DNA of 64,000 nt, from positions 744,001 to 808,000 of the forward strand of contig CANLYJ010000001.1 of NCBI GenBank assembly GCA_947495295.1. Reading direction: 5' to 3'. Below are positions 51,318-61,434 of this stretch, piece by piece (the first letter of the stretch is position 1; every line of letters starts with the position of its first letter). The stretch comes from an uncultured Paracoccaceae bacterium (lineage in GTDB: Bacteria; Pseudomonadota; Alphaproteobacteria; Rhodobacterales; Rhodobacteraceae). Both the position numbers and the translations under genes were made by a program. The notes below the pieces were generated by a model. It was given only the letters and a program-made list of their open reading frames with translations, had not been told where the DNA came from and ran no database searches.

Positions 51318-51334
51318 AATTGGTATGACCAATT
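51318..51334. promoter_or_regulatory. FCD/GntR-type operator in the divergent sugar-regulon promoter
   Basis: AATTGGT-ATG-ACCAATT is a perfect 7-base inverted repeat containing the TGGTnnnACCA pattern bound by FadR-subfamily GntR regulators. It lies between the divergent SDR and acetoacetate decarboxylase-like genes. The GntR/FCD protein at 57901 is the likely ligand-responsive repressor. Confidence 0.65.
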
Positions 51335-51450
51335 AATTGGTAATGTGACTTCGCTGATCTGTCAAACCAATCTGCGAGGTCACCGGGGGAGCGGCGATAG
51401 GCGGGCGAAAGCCGGAACTATCAGCCAACCAAAAGGGGGAGTTTGCGGGG

Positions 51451-52230
51451 ATGAGCGTCAAGCGCTTTGGCATCAAGAAACCCACAGAGGATGACATCCG
51501 TCAGGGCGGTTTTTCAACGCCGTGGGATGCGCCCACGGTGCCGCCATTCCCTTTCGCCTTCCGCAACGCTGAAATTCTGACCGTCTATTGGCGCACCGAT
51601 CCCGACGCGATGGCATTTCTGTTGCCGCCGCCATTGGAACCTGTTGGGGATGTGGTCTGCGCGCATATCTACAAGATGAATGATACCGATTGGATCGGGC
51701 CATATTGCGAGGCGAACGTGATGTTCGGCGCGCGGCTGGGCGACCGGGTTGGGGCTTATTCGCCTTATCTGGTGCTGTCATCTGATATCGGTGTGGCCCA
51801 TGGTCGCGAGACCCACGGCCAGCCCAAGAAACTGGGCGAACCAACCTTGGATTTTCGCGGCGATCTGATCGTCGGCGGGGTCGCACGCAACGGGATCGAC
51901 GTGATCACCGCTACGACACCTTACAAACAGCGCAGAGCGGATGCAGGTGATCTTACACCGCATTTCGATTTCGCAACCAATATCAACCTCAAAGCCATTG
52001 ATCATATCGACGGGCGGCCCGCGATCCGGCAACTGACCAGCCGGAAACTTGCAGATCTGCAAGTTCACGAGGCATGGACCGGCCCCGCAACGGTTGAACT
52101 GCGGGCCAATGCCCAACTGCCCATCTTTCGCCTACCGGTTCTTGAACCGTTGGAGGCGGTATACTGGCGCGCCGATTTTACCCTCATCGCGGGTGAGATC
52201 ATCCACGATTACCTGGAGACAAACCCATGA
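51451..52230 (+). CDS. acetoacetate decarboxylase family protein
   Basis: This 259-residue protein has the ADC-fold pattern, with the Schiff-base Lys expected in ETHGQPKKLGEPTL and preceding FGARLGDRVGAYSPYLVLSS. In a sugar cluster it more likely acts as a hydrolase, dehydratase or aldolase on a keto-sugar acid than on acetoacetate. A GGGG-rich ribosome site precedes ATG 51451. It overlaps the following gene by 4 bases. Confidence 0.8.
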   Translation: MSVKRFGIKKPTEDDIRQGGFSTPWDAPTVPPFPFAFRNAEILTVYWRTDPDAMAFLLPPPLEPVGDVVCAHIYKMNDTDWIGPYCEANVMFGARLGDRVGAYSPYLVLSSDIGVAHGRETHGQPKKLGEPTLDFRGDLIVGGVARNGIDVITATTPYKQRRADAGDLTPHFDFATNINLKAIDHIDGRPAIRQLTSRKLADLQVHEAWTGPATVELRANAQLPIFRLPVLEPLEAVYWRADFTLIAGEIIHDYLETNP

Positions 52231-53189
52231 GCCAGAAAGTCGTCGTCACCGACTACACATTCCCGGCTCTGACTGCCGAAGAAGGGGCCGCAAAAGCCGC
52301 TGGTGCCGCGTTTGCCGCACATCAGTGCAAAACTGATGCGGAGGTTGCAGCAGCCGTCGCTGGGGCAGATGCTGTCGCCGTGCAATTCGCAAGTTTCGGG
52401 GCCAAAGCCGCAGCGGCGGTCAAACCCGGTGCAACCGTGATCCGCTATGGTGTGGGTTATGACAATATCGATCTGGATGCGGCCGGGCAGGCCGGGCTGA
52501 AAGTCGGCTATGTGCCGGATTACTGCGCTGATGAGGTTGCCGATCACACATCGGCGACAATACTGACATTGCTGCGCAAGCTTGTGCCGCTGGATGCGTC
52601 AGTGCGGGGTGGTGAATGGGCGGCCGTGAAGGTGGCAAAGCCGATGAAACCCTTCAACGATACAACCATCGGGTTTTTTGGCATGGGGCAAATCGGCTCT
52701 GCCGTCAGGCGGCGGTTGGACGGGTTCGGCTTCCGGTTCATCGTGTCTGATCCGGGGCTGTCAGCCGATCAGGCGCAGGCGGCGGGGGCGACGCTTGTGA
52801 CAGCGGATGCATTGCTGTCACAGGCCGATCTGATCTCGCTCCACGCGCCCAGCACAGCCGCCACATCCGGCTTTTTCAACGCCGCACGTTTCGCGCAGAT
52901 GCAACCCCACGCGATGATCGTCAACTCGGCACGGGGCCAGTTGATCAATGAAAACGACCTGGCCGCCGCCTTGTCTGCGGGCGCCATTGGCGGGGCAGCA
53001 CTTGACGTGTTTCACACTGAACCGCTGCCTGATGACGCAGCGCTGCGAACGGCGCCCAACTGCCTGCTGTCACCCCATGCCGCCTGGTATTCCGAAGCCG
53101 CAATCGGCCGGTTGCAGGGGCTGGTGGCCGATGATCTGGCGCGCGCGCTGCGTGGCGATGACCCGCGCAAACCGGTGCCTGATACCTGA
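52227..53189 (+). CDS. D-isomer specific 2-hydroxyacid dehydrogenase
   Basis: This 320-residue NAD-dependent enzyme shows IGFFGMGQIGSAVRRRLDGFG (Rossmann), the catalytic Arg in VNSARGQLINENDLAAAL and the catalytic His in LLSPHAAWYSEAA. It would reduce or oxidise a 2-keto/2-hydroxy acid produced from the sugar. It is translationally coupled to the ADC-family gene. Confidence 0.85.
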   Translation: MSQKVVVTDYTFPALTAEEGAAKAAGAAFAAHQCKTDAEVAAAVAGADAVAVQFASFGAKAAAAVKPGATVIRYGVGYDNIDLDAAGQAGLKVGYVPDYCADEVADHTSATILTLLRKLVPLDASVRGGEWAAVKVAKPMKPFNDTTIGFFGMGQIGSAVRRRLDGFGFRFIVSDPGLSADQAQAAGATLVTADALLSQADLISLHAPSTAATSGFFNAARFAQMQPHAMIVNSARGQLINENDLAAALSAGAIGGAALDVFHTEPLPDDAALRTAPNCLLSPHAAWYSEAAIGRLQGLVADDLARALRGDDPRKPVPDT

Positions 53190-53244
53190 ACACGCCAACA
53201 AATCGGAACCACTGAAACGATCGTGATTTTTGGAGGAGGAAACG

Positions 53245-54282
53245 ATGAAATCAACGAAAACTCTTGGCCTTCTGGCCGCATTGATGATGAGCGGGGCAAG
53301 CCTTGCCAACGCGCAAACCGCATTGGAAGGCGGGCAAGAGGCCGATATGGTGCTGCTGCCGAAATTCCTGGGTATTCTGGTCTTTGATCAGGCCAATGAA
53401 GGCGCACAGGAAGCCCATGCAGAGCTGGGCAATCCCGGCGAATTGCTCTTTGTCGGGCCAACCCCGGAAAACTCCGTCGCTGGTCAGATCGAAATCATGA
53501 CAACGGCTGCCACGCAAGGGCAGGGGGCCGTCATGCTGTCGAACAATGCTGGCGACCAGATCGCGCCGTCCGCCGTGGCCGCACAAGAGGCGGGGACACG
53601 CGTTGTGACATGGGACAGCCCAATCCCTGGCGGCGAAGGTGAAGACGTCTTTGTCGCACAGGTGGATTTCGGCTCCATCGGCACGGTGATGGCCGATATG
53701 GCCCATTCGATCCTTGGCGGTGAAGGGCAGATGGCGGTGCTGTCGGCCACACCTGATGCGGCCAACCAGAACGCGTGGATCGCATCCATGCAGGAGGCGT
53801 TGAAAGGCGATAAATACGCCAATATCGAACTGGTTGATATCGTCTATGGCGATGATCAGGCCGAGGTCAGCTATAATCGCGCCCTGTCATTGGTCGACCA
53901 ATACCCCGACCTTGGGGTGATCATGTCGCCGACCACAGTGGGCATTCAGGCCTCTGCCAAGGCGATGCAGGATGAAGGGCTTTGCGATCAGGTGAAAGTC
54001 TCTGGTCTTGGGCTGCCATCCGAGATGGTGTCATACACCATGAATGGCTGCGCGCCGGAATTCGCCTTATGGGATTTCCGCGACCTTGGCTACCTGACCT
54101 ATTACACCGCCTATGGCCTTGCGACGGGCCAACTGACCGGTGACATTGGCGAAAGCTTCAGCGCCGGACGGATGGGTGATTTCGCGATCGAGGAAGACCC
54201 CGGTCGCCCCGGCTCCAAACGCATCCTGATGGGGCCATTCACCGTCTACACAAGTGAAAACGTAGAAGCCGCGGCACAGTAA
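53245..54282 (+). CDS. sugar ABC transporter substrate-binding protein (RhaS/RbsB-like)
   Basis: This 345-residue periplasmic binding protein starts [20 protein letters not shown] after GGAGGAGG, with signal cleavage near ANAQT. The PBP type I fold appears in [20 protein letters not shown] and [20 protein letters not shown], as in rhamnose and AI-2-type binders. It feeds the ATPase and two permeases encoded downstream. The mutarotase at the end of the operon points to a deoxy- or aldo-hexose. Confidence 0.84.
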   Translation: MKSTKTLGLLAALMMSGASLANAQTALEGGQEADMVLLPKFLGILVFDQANEGAQEAHAELGNPGELLFVGPTPENSVAGQIEIMTTAATQGQGAVMLSNNAGDQIAPSAVAAQEAGTRVVTWDSPIPGGEGEDVFVAQVDFGSIGTVMADMAHSILGGEGQMAVLSATPDAANQNAWIASMQEALKGDKYANIELVDIVYGDDQAEVSYNRALSLVDQYPDLGVIMSPTTVGIQASAKAMQDEGLCDQVKVSGLGLPSEMVSYTMNGCAPEFALWDFRDLGYLTYYTAYGLATGQLTGDIGESFSAGRMGDFAIEEDPGRPGSKRILMGPFTVYTSENVEAAAQ

Positions 54283-54348
54283 GTCGCCCCGGCCCTACCG
54301 GTCCGCGACAGCGTGTCCCAGTTGTTGCGGACCGATCAGGAGATCGAA

Positions 54349-55857
54349 ATGGCTCAGCCAATCATGCAATTGCGCGGTGTGTCCAAATCCTTTGGGATGA
54401 CCCATGCATTGACCGATTTGTCGCTCGACCTTTACCCGGGCGAGGTTCACGCCCTTGTCGGTGAAAATGGCGCTGGCAAGTCGACCATGATCAAGATCAT
54501 GACCGGCGTTTACCAGCCAACTGCAGGCGACATCCATGTCGACGGGGGCGTCAGAAAGATACAGGGTCCACAAGCGGCGCGGGATCTGGGCGTGGCTGCG
54601 ATCTATCAGGAACCCATGGTCTTTCCCGATCTGGATGTGACCGAAAACATCTTTATCAGTGCGCGGTCCGAAGGGTTATTTCGACGCCCTGCGCGTCAGG
54701 CGCGCAAGGCGCGTGATCTGATCGCACGGATCGGGATGGAGACGGATGTGGATCAGGTCGCCAGCGGCCTGACCTTGGCCGAACAGCAGGCCGTCGAAAT
54801 TGCGCGCGCGCTGTCAGAGGATGTGCGGGTCCTGATCATGGATGAACCCACCGCATCGCTTTCCGCGCATGAGGCCACACGGCTGCGCGGGATTGCGCGG
54901 TCACTGGCCGCCGAAGGCGTCGCCGTTGTCTATATCTCCCACCGTCTGGAAGAGATTTTTGAGATTGCCGACCGCGTCACCGTGATCCGGGACGGCAGCC
55001 ATATTTCAACGCGGGACATCGCAGAGGTCACGCCGGATGGCATGATCGCCGAAATGGTCGGGCGCGATGTCGGCAATTACCTCAACAAGGCACCCAGCAC
55101 GGCACAGGACGAAGTCGCGCTGCAAATCACGAACCTGACCCAGTCGGGTGTTTTCGAAGATATCGATTTCACTTTGCACCGGGGCGAGGTGATCTGCATG
55201 GCGGGCCTTGTCGGGGCGCGGCGCACCGATGTTGCGCTGTCGATCTTTGGGGTGGAACCGGCGACGTCGGGAACCATTCGCGTATTTGGACAGGATCATC
55301 AGATCACACATCCGCGTCAGGCGATGGATGCCGGGATCGCCTATGTATCCGAAGACCGGCGCAAGCTTGGGCTGGCGATGCCGATGCCGATCCGGGCCAA
55401 TATCAGCGTGGCCACACTGGGCGGCTTTCTGAACCGATGGGGCATCCTCAATCAGGATGCCGAACGTGAGGTGGCAGAGAACTACCGGACCCGGCTGAAT
55501 ATCCGCACGCCGGATGTCGAAATTCCGGTTGGGACACTATCGGGCGGCAACCAGCAAAAGGTGATGCTCGCCAAATGGCTGAACATGAACCCCGAGATCC
55601 TGATCTTTGACGAACCGACGCGGGGGATCGATGTGGGCGCAAAAGCCGAAGTGCATGACCTGATCCGGGAATTCGCAGCAGCCGGTGGGGCGGCCATCGT
55701 GATTTCGTCTGACCTGCCAGAGGTGCTGGCCCTTGGCGACCGCATTCTGGTGATGCGCGAGGGGCAGCAAATGGGGTTGCTTACGGCGCAGGAAGCAACA
55801 CAAGAACGGATCATGGTCCTTGCCACAGGCCAGGCCGAAACGATGGAGGCGTCCTAG
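54349..55857 (+). CDS. sugar ABC transporter ATP-binding protein (RbsA/RhaT-like)
   Basis: This 502-residue ATPase has two fused nucleotide-binding domains. The first has GENGAGKST and [16 protein letters not shown] Walker B ([12 protein letters not shown]); the second has a degenerate Walker A (GLVGARRTD), [15 protein letters not shown] and [13 protein letters not shown]. This layout is normal for CUT2 sugar importers. ATG 54349 follows CAGGAGA; an upstream GTG at 54313 is possible. Confidence 0.9.
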   Translation: MAQPIMQLRGVSKSFGMTHALTDLSLDLYPGEVHALVGENGAGKSTMIKIMTGVYQPTAGDIHVDGGVRKIQGPQAARDLGVAAIYQEPMVFPDLDVTENIFISARSEGLFRRPARQARKARDLIARIGMETDVDQVASGLTLAEQQAVEIARALSEDVRVLIMDEPTASLSAHEATRLRGIARSLAAEGVAVVYISHRLEEIFEIADRVTVIRDGSHISTRDIAEVTPDGMIAEMVGRDVGNYLNKAPSTAQDEVALQITNLTQSGVFEDIDFTLHRGEVICMAGLVGARRTDVALSIFGVEPATSGTIRVFGQDHQITHPRQAMDAGIAYVSEDRRKLGLAMPMPIRANISVATLGGFLNRWGILNQDAEREVAENYRTRLNIRTPDVEIPVGTLSGGNQQKVMLAKWLNMNPEILIFDEPTRGIDVGAKAEVHDLIREFAAAGGAAIVISSDLPEVLALGDRILVMREGQQMGLLTAQEATQERIMVLATGQAETMEAS

Positions 55858-56924
55858 TGCTGCGCATCCTTGACAAGCTTAACCCGCAAGCCCTGCGTAT
55901 CCTTGCGCTTCTGCTGGTTGTCGTGGCGGTTCTGGTCTTCTTTTCCTTGGTTGTGCCGAATTACCTGAACGGGCGGCTGTTCAACCGGATATCCAGCTCT
56001 GTTGCGATCATGGCGTTGCTGGCAACAGCGCAGACGCTTGTGATCATCACGCGCAATATCGACCTGTCGATTGGCTCTACCATCGGGTTCGTGGCCTTTG
56101 CCACGGGCAGTCTGATCACCAACAACCCGGACTTGGGGCCGGTCATTCTGGTGGCTTATGCCATGGGGCTGGGCGCGATGTTCGGGGCGATCAACGGGGC
56201 GCTGGTGGCTTTTGCGAAAGTGCCGTCGATCATTGTGACGCTGGGTACGTTGGCGCTGTTTCGGTCGGCCTTGGTCGAATATTCAGACTCAAAATCAATC
56301 TCGACCGCGAACTTGCCTGAATGGCTGGTCTCGTTTCCCAACACGGTGCTGTGGCAATGGGGGCAGATGCAATTCCGGGCGGCATTTGTGGCGGCTGTCC
56401 TTGTGGTCATTCTGGTCCATATCGCCCTGACCCGGCTGCGGGCGGCACGCAAGCTTTATGCCATCGGCTCAAACCCGGAAGCGGCAGAGATGGCCGGGAT
56501 CAACACGCGCAAAACCGTGTTTGTGGCCTTCGTTCTGGCCGGGGCCTTGGCGGGCTTGGGTGGTTTCATGTTCCTGGCACGCTTTGGGACGATCACTGTG
56601 GTTGCAGGGCTGGGGCTAGAGCTGAAATCTGTTGCCGCATCCGTTGTGGGGGGCGTGAACATCTTTGGCGGGTCCGGCACTGTGATCGGGGCGCTGCTGG
56701 GTGCGGTCCTTGTTGATCTGATCGACACAAGTCTCGTGCGTTGGCAACTGGTCAGCGAATTCTGGCGCGAGGCGGTGCTGGGCGTGCTGATCCTGCTATC
56801 GGTCGCCACAGACGCGCTGTTGATGCGGCGGCTGATGGCCGCAAGACAGGCCCGCGAACACCGCAAAGCCGAAGCGAAGATCGCGCAGGAACTTGCGTCG
56901 ACCAATAGGGGGGGCGCGGAATGA
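55857..56924 (+). CDS. sugar ABC transporter permease (first CUT2 subunit)
   Basis: This 355-residue membrane protein starts at GTG 55857, overlapping the ATPase stop by 1 base, with GGAGG upstream. It has about eight hydrophobic segments, [40 protein letters not shown] and the conserved [21 protein letters not shown] of CUT2 permeases. Confidence 0.88.
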   Translation: MLRILDKLNPQALRILALLLVVVAVLVFFSLVVPNYLNGRLFNRISSSVAIMALLATAQTLVIITRNIDLSIGSTIGFVAFATGSLITNNPDLGPVILVAYAMGLGAMFGAINGALVAFAKVPSIIVTLGTLALFRSALVEYSDSKSISTANLPEWLVSFPNTVLWQWGQMQFRAAFVAAVLVVILVHIALTRLRAARKLYAIGSNPEAAEMAGINTRKTVFVAFVLAGALAGLGGFMFLARFGTITVVAGLGLELKSVAASVVGGVNIFGGSGTVIGALLGAVLVDLIDTSLVRWQLVSEFWREAVLGVLILLSVATDALLMRRLMAARQAREHRKAEAKIAQELASTNRGGAE

Positions 56925-57898
56925 ATATTCTGTCAAGGCTCAAAAGCTGGGAAGGATTCCTGGCGACGGCATTGATAGTGATCATCGTGGCAAACACGAT
57001 GCTGTCCCCGCAATTCCTGACATTTTCCAACCAGATCAACCTGTTCCAACTGTCGATTGAAAAGATCATTGTGGCGCTGGTGATGACGCTGATCATCATC
57101 AACGGCGAAATTGATCTGTCGGTCGGATCCATGATGGGGCTTGCGGCCTGTAGCTTTGGGTTCCTTTTCGCCAATGGGGTGCCGGCCGGGCTGGCCTGCA
57201 TGATCGTCATGGTGATCGGGGTGATCGGCGGGGCGCTGAACGGGTATTTCATTGCGCGTGTCGGTCTGCCATCATTGGTCGTGACACTGGCCACACTGAT
57301 CGGATTTCGGGGGCTGGCACGGGTACTGGTCGAGGATCGGGGGATCACCGATTTCCCCGACTGGTTCGATGCGCTGGGCCAGCAAGGGCTGATCGGGCAA
57401 CTGCCCCTATCGATCATCCTCTTCTTCCTGCTCTTCGGGCTGTTCTATGTGGTCCTGCAACGCAGCGGTTTCGGGCGCAAAACCTACCTGATCGGCAATA
57501 ATCGCGACGTGGCGGATTTCGCCGGGATCGATACCGCACGCCACAAAATGGTGCTGTTCGTCGCATCAGGGGCAATCTCGGCCTTGGCGGGCCTACTTTT
57601 TGCGGCGCGGGTCGGGGCGGTGCGCGGGGATGTGGCCAGCGGGTTCGAACTAGACATTATTACAATGGTGCTGTTGGGTGGCGTCAGTATTTTCGGCGGC
57701 TCCGGCAGCCTTTGGGGCACCTTGCTGGCGGTGCTGATCGTGCTGAACCTGCGCAACGGCATGGCCTTGCTGAACATCACCGGGCATATCCAAACCGGGG
57801 TCATCGGCGTGTTGCTGATCGCCTCAGTGATTGCGCCCCGGATCAATCTTGGCGGGTTGCTTGCCGCAGTCACCCGCAGCGAAGGAAAAGGAACCTGA
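56921..57898 (+). CDS. sugar ABC transporter permease (second CUT2 subunit)
   Basis: This 325-residue membrane protein overlaps the previous gene by 4 bases. Characteristic stretches are [39 protein letters not shown] and [20 protein letters not shown]. It pairs with the preceding permease. Confidence 0.88.
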   Translation: MNILSRLKSWEGFLATALIVIIVANTMLSPQFLTFSNQINLFQLSIEKIIVALVMTLIIINGEIDLSVGSMMGLAACSFGFLFANGVPAGLACMIVMVIGVIGGALNGYFIARVGLPSLVVTLATLIGFRGLARVLVEDRGITDFPDWFDALGQQGLIGQLPLSIILFFLLFGLFYVVLQRSGFGRKTYLIGNNRDVADFAGIDTARHKMVLFVASGAISALAGLLFAARVGAVRGDVASGFELDIITMVLLGGVSIFGGSGSLWGTLLAVLIVLNLRNGMALLNITGHIQTGVIGVLLIASVIAPRINLGGLLAAVTRSEGKGT

Positions 57899-57900
57899 CC

Positions 57901-58635
57901 ATGGGAGCCAAACCATCGATTTTTCAGCAAGAGGCCCCAATCGCGCGGCAATCACTGGCCGAGATGGTGGCCAAGCGCATTCTGGAAATGGTGACATCTC
58001 GCGCCCTGCGCCCCGGCGATCAGCTGCCTCCCGAACGGGAACTGGCAGAAATGCTGGACGTGTCGCGCCCTTCGGTGCGCGAGGCGATCCGGGGGCTGGC
58101 GATCCTGGGCGTGGTCAATGTGCGTCAGGGCGGCGGGGCCTTTATCAGTCAGCTTGATGGCGATGCGCTGCTTGGCCCGATCCGGTTCTTTTTGTCGCTT
58201 GAAGACCTCAATCTGCGCGAACTTTACGACGCGCGGTCCCTGATCGAAGGCGACGTTGCGCGCAGGGCCGCCCAAAACATGTCAGACGATGAAATCGACG
58301 CGCTTGAACACATGTTGGACGCGCAGGTCGAAACCCTGTCGGACCCGCAGGCATTCCGCGTGGCCGACCTGCGCTTTCACGAGGCGATCTGGATCGGTTG
58401 CGGCAATGCCTTTTTGAAACGGATCGGCGAAAGCCTGAATTCACTGGGGCTGGAATTTCGCAGACGCGCCTCTGAAAACCCTAAGCTGCTGGAACAAAGC
58501 CTCAAGGATCACCGCAAACTGTTCGAGGCGCTAAAGGCCAGAGACCCGGCAGCAGCGGCCATGGCGGCGGAGGAGCATATGCAAAACGTCTATCGTTCAA
58601 CCGTCGTGCAGGACACATCGGAGAACAAGACATGA
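57901..58635 (+). CDS. GntR/FadR family regulator with FCD domain
   Basis: This 244-residue regulator starts MGAKPSIFQQEAPIARQSL. The winged helix is in LRPGDQLPPERELAEMLDVS then RPSVREAIRGLAILGVVNVR; the FCD ligand domain has LYDARSLIEGDVARRAAQNM, RFHEAIWIGCGNAFLKRI and DHRKLFEALKARDPAAAAMA with metal-binding His residues. It is encoded within the transporter operon and probably binds the palindrome at 51318-51334. A 4-base overlap couples it to the next gene. Confidence 0.88.
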   Translation: MGAKPSIFQQEAPIARQSLAEMVAKRILEMVTSRALRPGDQLPPERELAEMLDVSRPSVREAIRGLAILGVVNVRQGGGAFISQLDGDALLGPIRFFLSLEDLNLRELYDARSLIEGDVARRAAQNMSDDEIDALEHMLDAQVETLSDPQAFRVADLRFHEAIWIGCGNAFLKRIGESLNSLGLEFRRRASENPKLLEQSLKDHRKLFEALKARDPAAAAMAAEEHMQNVYRSTVVQDTSENKT

Positions 58636-59678
58636 GCGCACGCATAGGCGTTGTCGGCATCGGCTGGTGGGCGACAGTGAACCACATCCCTACCATCCGC
58701 GATTGCCCAGAGGCTGAGGTGGTAGCGATCTGCGATCTTGATGCAGAACGGCTGCGGCTTGCAGGCGAAAAATTCGGTATCGACGCGCAGTATCAAAATC
58801 TGGACGACATGCTGGCACGCGAAAACCTTGACGGTGTCATGGTATCGACACCGCACACGGCCCACACGGCCCCCACCATCGCAGCGCTGCAGGCGGGGTG
58901 TCATGTACTTGTCGAAAAACCAATGGCCACGACCGAGGCGGATGGGCGCGCCATCGCCACTGCTGCGGCCCAGGCCGGTAAGGAAGTGCTGGTGCCAACA
59001 GGCAGCAACTTCACCAGTTTCACCGCACAGGCCGCAGACTGGGTGCAGCAGGGCCGGATCGGCGAGGTGCGCCATGCGATCTGCCAGATGGGGTCGGCGC
59101 TAGAGGACCTTTTTGCAGGCGAACCGATGCTGGAAACCGAAGGCGAAATGTTCCGCCCTCCTGCCTCAACCTGGGCAGACCCACAAAAGGCAGGGGGGTA
59201 TGGCTGGGGGCAGATGTCGCATTCACTGGCCTGGCTGATCCACGTCGCCGACCTGCGGTTTGACAGCGTCTACTGCATGGATGGCAAATCGAAATCCGGG
59301 GTGGATTACTATGATGCGGCCTGCGCGCGGACGACCAACGGGGCAACGGTGGCGCTGTCGGGGTCATCCACCACCCCGAAACACAAGGGGATGCATATGG
59401 ATATCCGCATCTTTGGCACCGAAGGCATGATCATGTTCGATAATGAACGTGCGCGACTGACGCTCAGCCGGTTGGATGGGGCGGAAGAGGCATTCAATAT
59501 CTCTGCCGCAGACGCGGAATATGACGGCACGCTGCCGGTGCGGGTCTTTGCGAAACTTTGCGCGGGTGAAAACGTGGTCAACGCATCCAACGCCGAATGC
59601 GGCGCGCGGGTGACCGAGGCGCTGGATGCGATGTACCGGTCTGCCGCCACCGGACAATTGGCCAAGATCGGAGGATAA
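58632..59678 (+). CDS. Gfo/Idh/MocA family oxidoreductase
   Basis: This 348-residue NAD(P)-dependent enzyme has GVVGIGWWATVNHIP for nucleotide binding and VLVEKPMATT with the family Lys; GGYGWGQMSHSLAWLIHVAD carries a possible catalytic His. Members oxidise sugars, inositols or glycosides. It sits between the regulator and a TIM-barrel isomerase and probably acts in the same pathway. Confidence 0.86.
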   Translation: MSARIGVVGIGWWATVNHIPTIRDCPEAEVVAICDLDAERLRLAGEKFGIDAQYQNLDDMLARENLDGVMVSTPHTAHTAPTIAALQAGCHVLVEKPMATTEADGRAIATAAAQAGKEVLVPTGSNFTSFTAQAADWVQQGRIGEVRHAICQMGSALEDLFAGEPMLETEGEMFRPPASTWADPQKAGGYGWGQMSHSLAWLIHVADLRFDSVYCMDGKSKSGVDYYDAACARTTNGATVALSGSSTTPKHKGMHMDIRIFGTEGMIMFDNERARLTLSRLDGAEEAFNISAADAEYDGTLPVRVFAKLCAGENVVNASNAECGARVTEALDAMYRSAATGQLAKIGG

Positions 59679-59681
59679 GCA

Positions 59682-60497
59682 ATGTATCTGTCACTCACCG
59701 CATGGTCGCTGCCATCCTGCACCTTGGCAGAGGCGGCAGGGATATCCAACGCGCTGGGTATCGGCGCGCTGGATGTCGGGCTGTTCTACCGCTCGGCCCT
59801 TGATAAGGCGCATATACTGGCGGATCCCAAAGGCGCGGCCGACCAGCTTGGCGATCTGGGCGTGCGCTTGCCCAACTACTACCACCTCTTCGGTGATGGG
59901 TTGGATGGGCGCAACCTAGCCCAACCCGGCACGCTGGATGACAATCTGGCCGATCTGGAACAGGTGCTGACCTTTGCCGATGCAGCGGGGATCGGCACCA
60001 TTTTCATCCTGCCCGGCGTGGTCAACCCGGGGCAAAGCCGACAACAGGCCCAAGAGGTGTCCATCACATCGCTTCGCGAAATGGTGGCCCTGTCCAAATC
60101 CTACAAATCCCAGCTTTGCATCGAACCGCATGTGCATTCCTTTGCTGAATCGCCGGATATCGTCCTGCAACTGGTCGCGGAAACAGGGATCAAGCTCGCA
60201 CTTGATTATTCGCATTTCGCCTGCCTCGGTTACCGGCAGGAGGAGATTGACCCGCTCGCACCCCACGCGGCGCATGTGCATCTGCGGCAGGCAAAGATGG
60301 GGGCGCTTCAGACCAAGTTCGCGCATGGAACGCTGAACTTCCCCGCCATGTTCGGAACGCTTCGTGATGCGGGCTATGACGCCGCACTGGCGATCGAGCC
60401 GGTGCATCAGGATTACATGAACACCCTGTTCGAGGATGTTCTGACCGAAATCATCGCCTTACGCGATTGCTTCAACAACTGGAAGGAGGGCGCGTAA
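59682..60497 (+). CDS. sugar phosphate isomerase/epimerase family TIM-barrel protein
   Basis: This 271-residue protein resembles the xylose-isomerase-like TIM barrels. Metal-ligand stretches are LCIEPHVHSFAESP (Glu), KLALDYSHFACLG (Asp, His), AAHVHLRQAKMG (His) and LAIEPVHQDYM (Glu). It begins 3 bases after the preceding stop. It probably isomerises or epimerises a keto-sugar. Confidence 0.82.
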   Translation: MYLSLTAWSLPSCTLAEAAGISNALGIGALDVGLFYRSALDKAHILADPKGAADQLGDLGVRLPNYYHLFGDGLDGRNLAQPGTLDDNLADLEQVLTFADAAGIGTIFILPGVVNPGQSRQQAQEVSITSLREMVALSKSYKSQLCIEPHVHSFAESPDIVLQLVAETGIKLALDYSHFACLGYRQEEIDPLAPHAAHVHLRQAKMGALQTKFAHGTLNFPAMFGTLRDAGYDAALAIEPVHQDYMNTLFEDVLTEIIALRDCFNNWKEGA

Positions 60498-60811
60498 TGG
60501 CATCCTACGCTTGGGTTCTCGAAGTCCGTCCGGGATATGAGGAAGAATACAAGAAACGGCATGATGAGATCTGGCCAGAGATGCTGGAGACCCTGCGCAA
60601 GGCCGGTATCGCCAATTACAATATCTTTCGGCATGGGTTGACGCTGTTCGGATATTTCGAAACTGATGACCTTGAGGCAGCAAAGGCGCATTTGGCCGAT
60701 TGCCCGGTAAACAAGAAATGGGGTGAATGGATGGGGCCGATCATGCGGATCGAAACCGACCCAACGACATCATTCCCCTATCTGCTGCCGCTGCAGTTTC
60801 AGATGAAATAG
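60497..60811 (+). CDS. L-rhamnose mutarotase family protein
   Basis: This 104-residue protein matches the RhaM/YiiL mutarotase family: KKRHDEIWPEMLETLRKAGI, NYNIFRHGLTLFGYFETDD and KWGEWMGPIM. These enzymes interconvert alpha and beta anomers of L-rhamnose-type sugars before uptake or oxidation. It overlaps the previous stop by one base (TAATG) and closes the operon. Confidence 0.86.
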   Translation: MASYAWVLEVRPGYEEEYKKRHDEIWPEMLETLRKAGIANYNIFRHGLTLFGYFETDDLEAAKAHLADCPVNKKWGEWMGPIMRIETDPTTSFPYLLPLQFQMK

Positions 60812-61180
60812 CGCCGGGTGCGCGACATGTCCCGATAGGGCAGAGTTCCGGGAAATCATGGAATCGATAGGTTGAACGAATCAAATAACAGGATTCGAAG
60901 CCATGATTGATGCTGAAAACAGTGTAGTGAACCCCTAAATCTCGGATCAAAGCCTGCCAATCCGAAAAAACTTGGGAATTTCTGGAACAGCTGCAAGGTG
61001 GCCCAGTTTTCACTACATGTTGTGCTCTGTAGGGCTAATATCGCTACAAATATGGCAGGTAAGGGCCTGCCAACCCAATATGTTGTTCCAGAGTGCCCGC
61101 AAAAACACCATGTAGTACCATGAATTCCCAAAAAACTGTTGATCGGTGACCCAACTGATGCCACAACAGTTGCACGGTAA
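60812..61180. other. noncoding stretch between the mutarotase gene and the dcw leader
   Basis: About 370 bases without a convincing gene; base composition is visibly more AT-rich than the flanks. Dispersed inverted matches occur: TTGGGAATT (60970s) with AATTCCCAA (61122-61130), TCTGGAACA with TGTTCCAGA, and ACTACATG with CATGTAGT, not perfectly nested. A minus-strand frame at 60856-61227 has no ribosome site or recognisable family. It may be a decayed mobile element or long leader; nothing is provable. Confidence 0.4.
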
Positions 61181-61184
61181 CGAC

Positions 61185-61380
61185 GGACAGACTTCAAACG
61201 GGGCATCTTAAGAACCCCAACCGGCAAAAGCAGGTTTCATACAGGCTTCGTCATTACCCAACCAGATCCGGCGCGTGAGCGAGCAGACATCCCCCCAGGT
61301 GGCACGCGCGATCGGACTTTCCCCCAAAGAGGGGCGGAAGCGGCGGATTGATCAGTGGCAGCAGATCAATCCGCCGTTTT
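61185..61380 (+). ncRNA. upsM: UpsM-like small RNA in the dcw 5' leader
   Basis: Rhodobacter sphaeroides makes an abundant sRNA of about 200 nt, UpsM, from the long leader upstream of mraZ, ending at an intrinsic terminator. Here a strong terminator (61341-61380) lies 55 bases before mraZ in the same position. The 5' end is not visible from sequence and is set only by analogy in length. Similarity of the body to UpsM is not claimed. Confidence 0.45.
61341..61380 (+). terminator. intrinsic terminator in the mraZ leader
   Basis: Thirteen-base perfect arms CGGCGGATTGATC and GATCAATCCGCCG enclose a 10-base loop and are followed by TTTT. A terminator directly before an essential operon implies read-through control or generation of a leader sRNA. 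Confidence 0.85.
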
Positions 61381-61434
61381 CATATCTGGCGTTTGGTTTT
61401 CATGGGGGCTTGAACAGGTAAGGACCGAGGGACA

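Noticed and set aside
54349..55857. Degenerate second Walker A motif in the sugar ATPase as a sign of inactivation
   Set aside because: A GLVGAxRTD/E-type second motif is normal in double-domain CUT2 ATPases; the second signature and Walker B are intact.
60856..61227. Minus-strand reading frame of 123 codons upstream of mraZ as a gene or transposase
   Set aside because: It has no ribosome site, no recognisable domain, and an amino-acid composition unlike neighbouring genes. No terminal repeats or target duplication can be shown for a mobile element.
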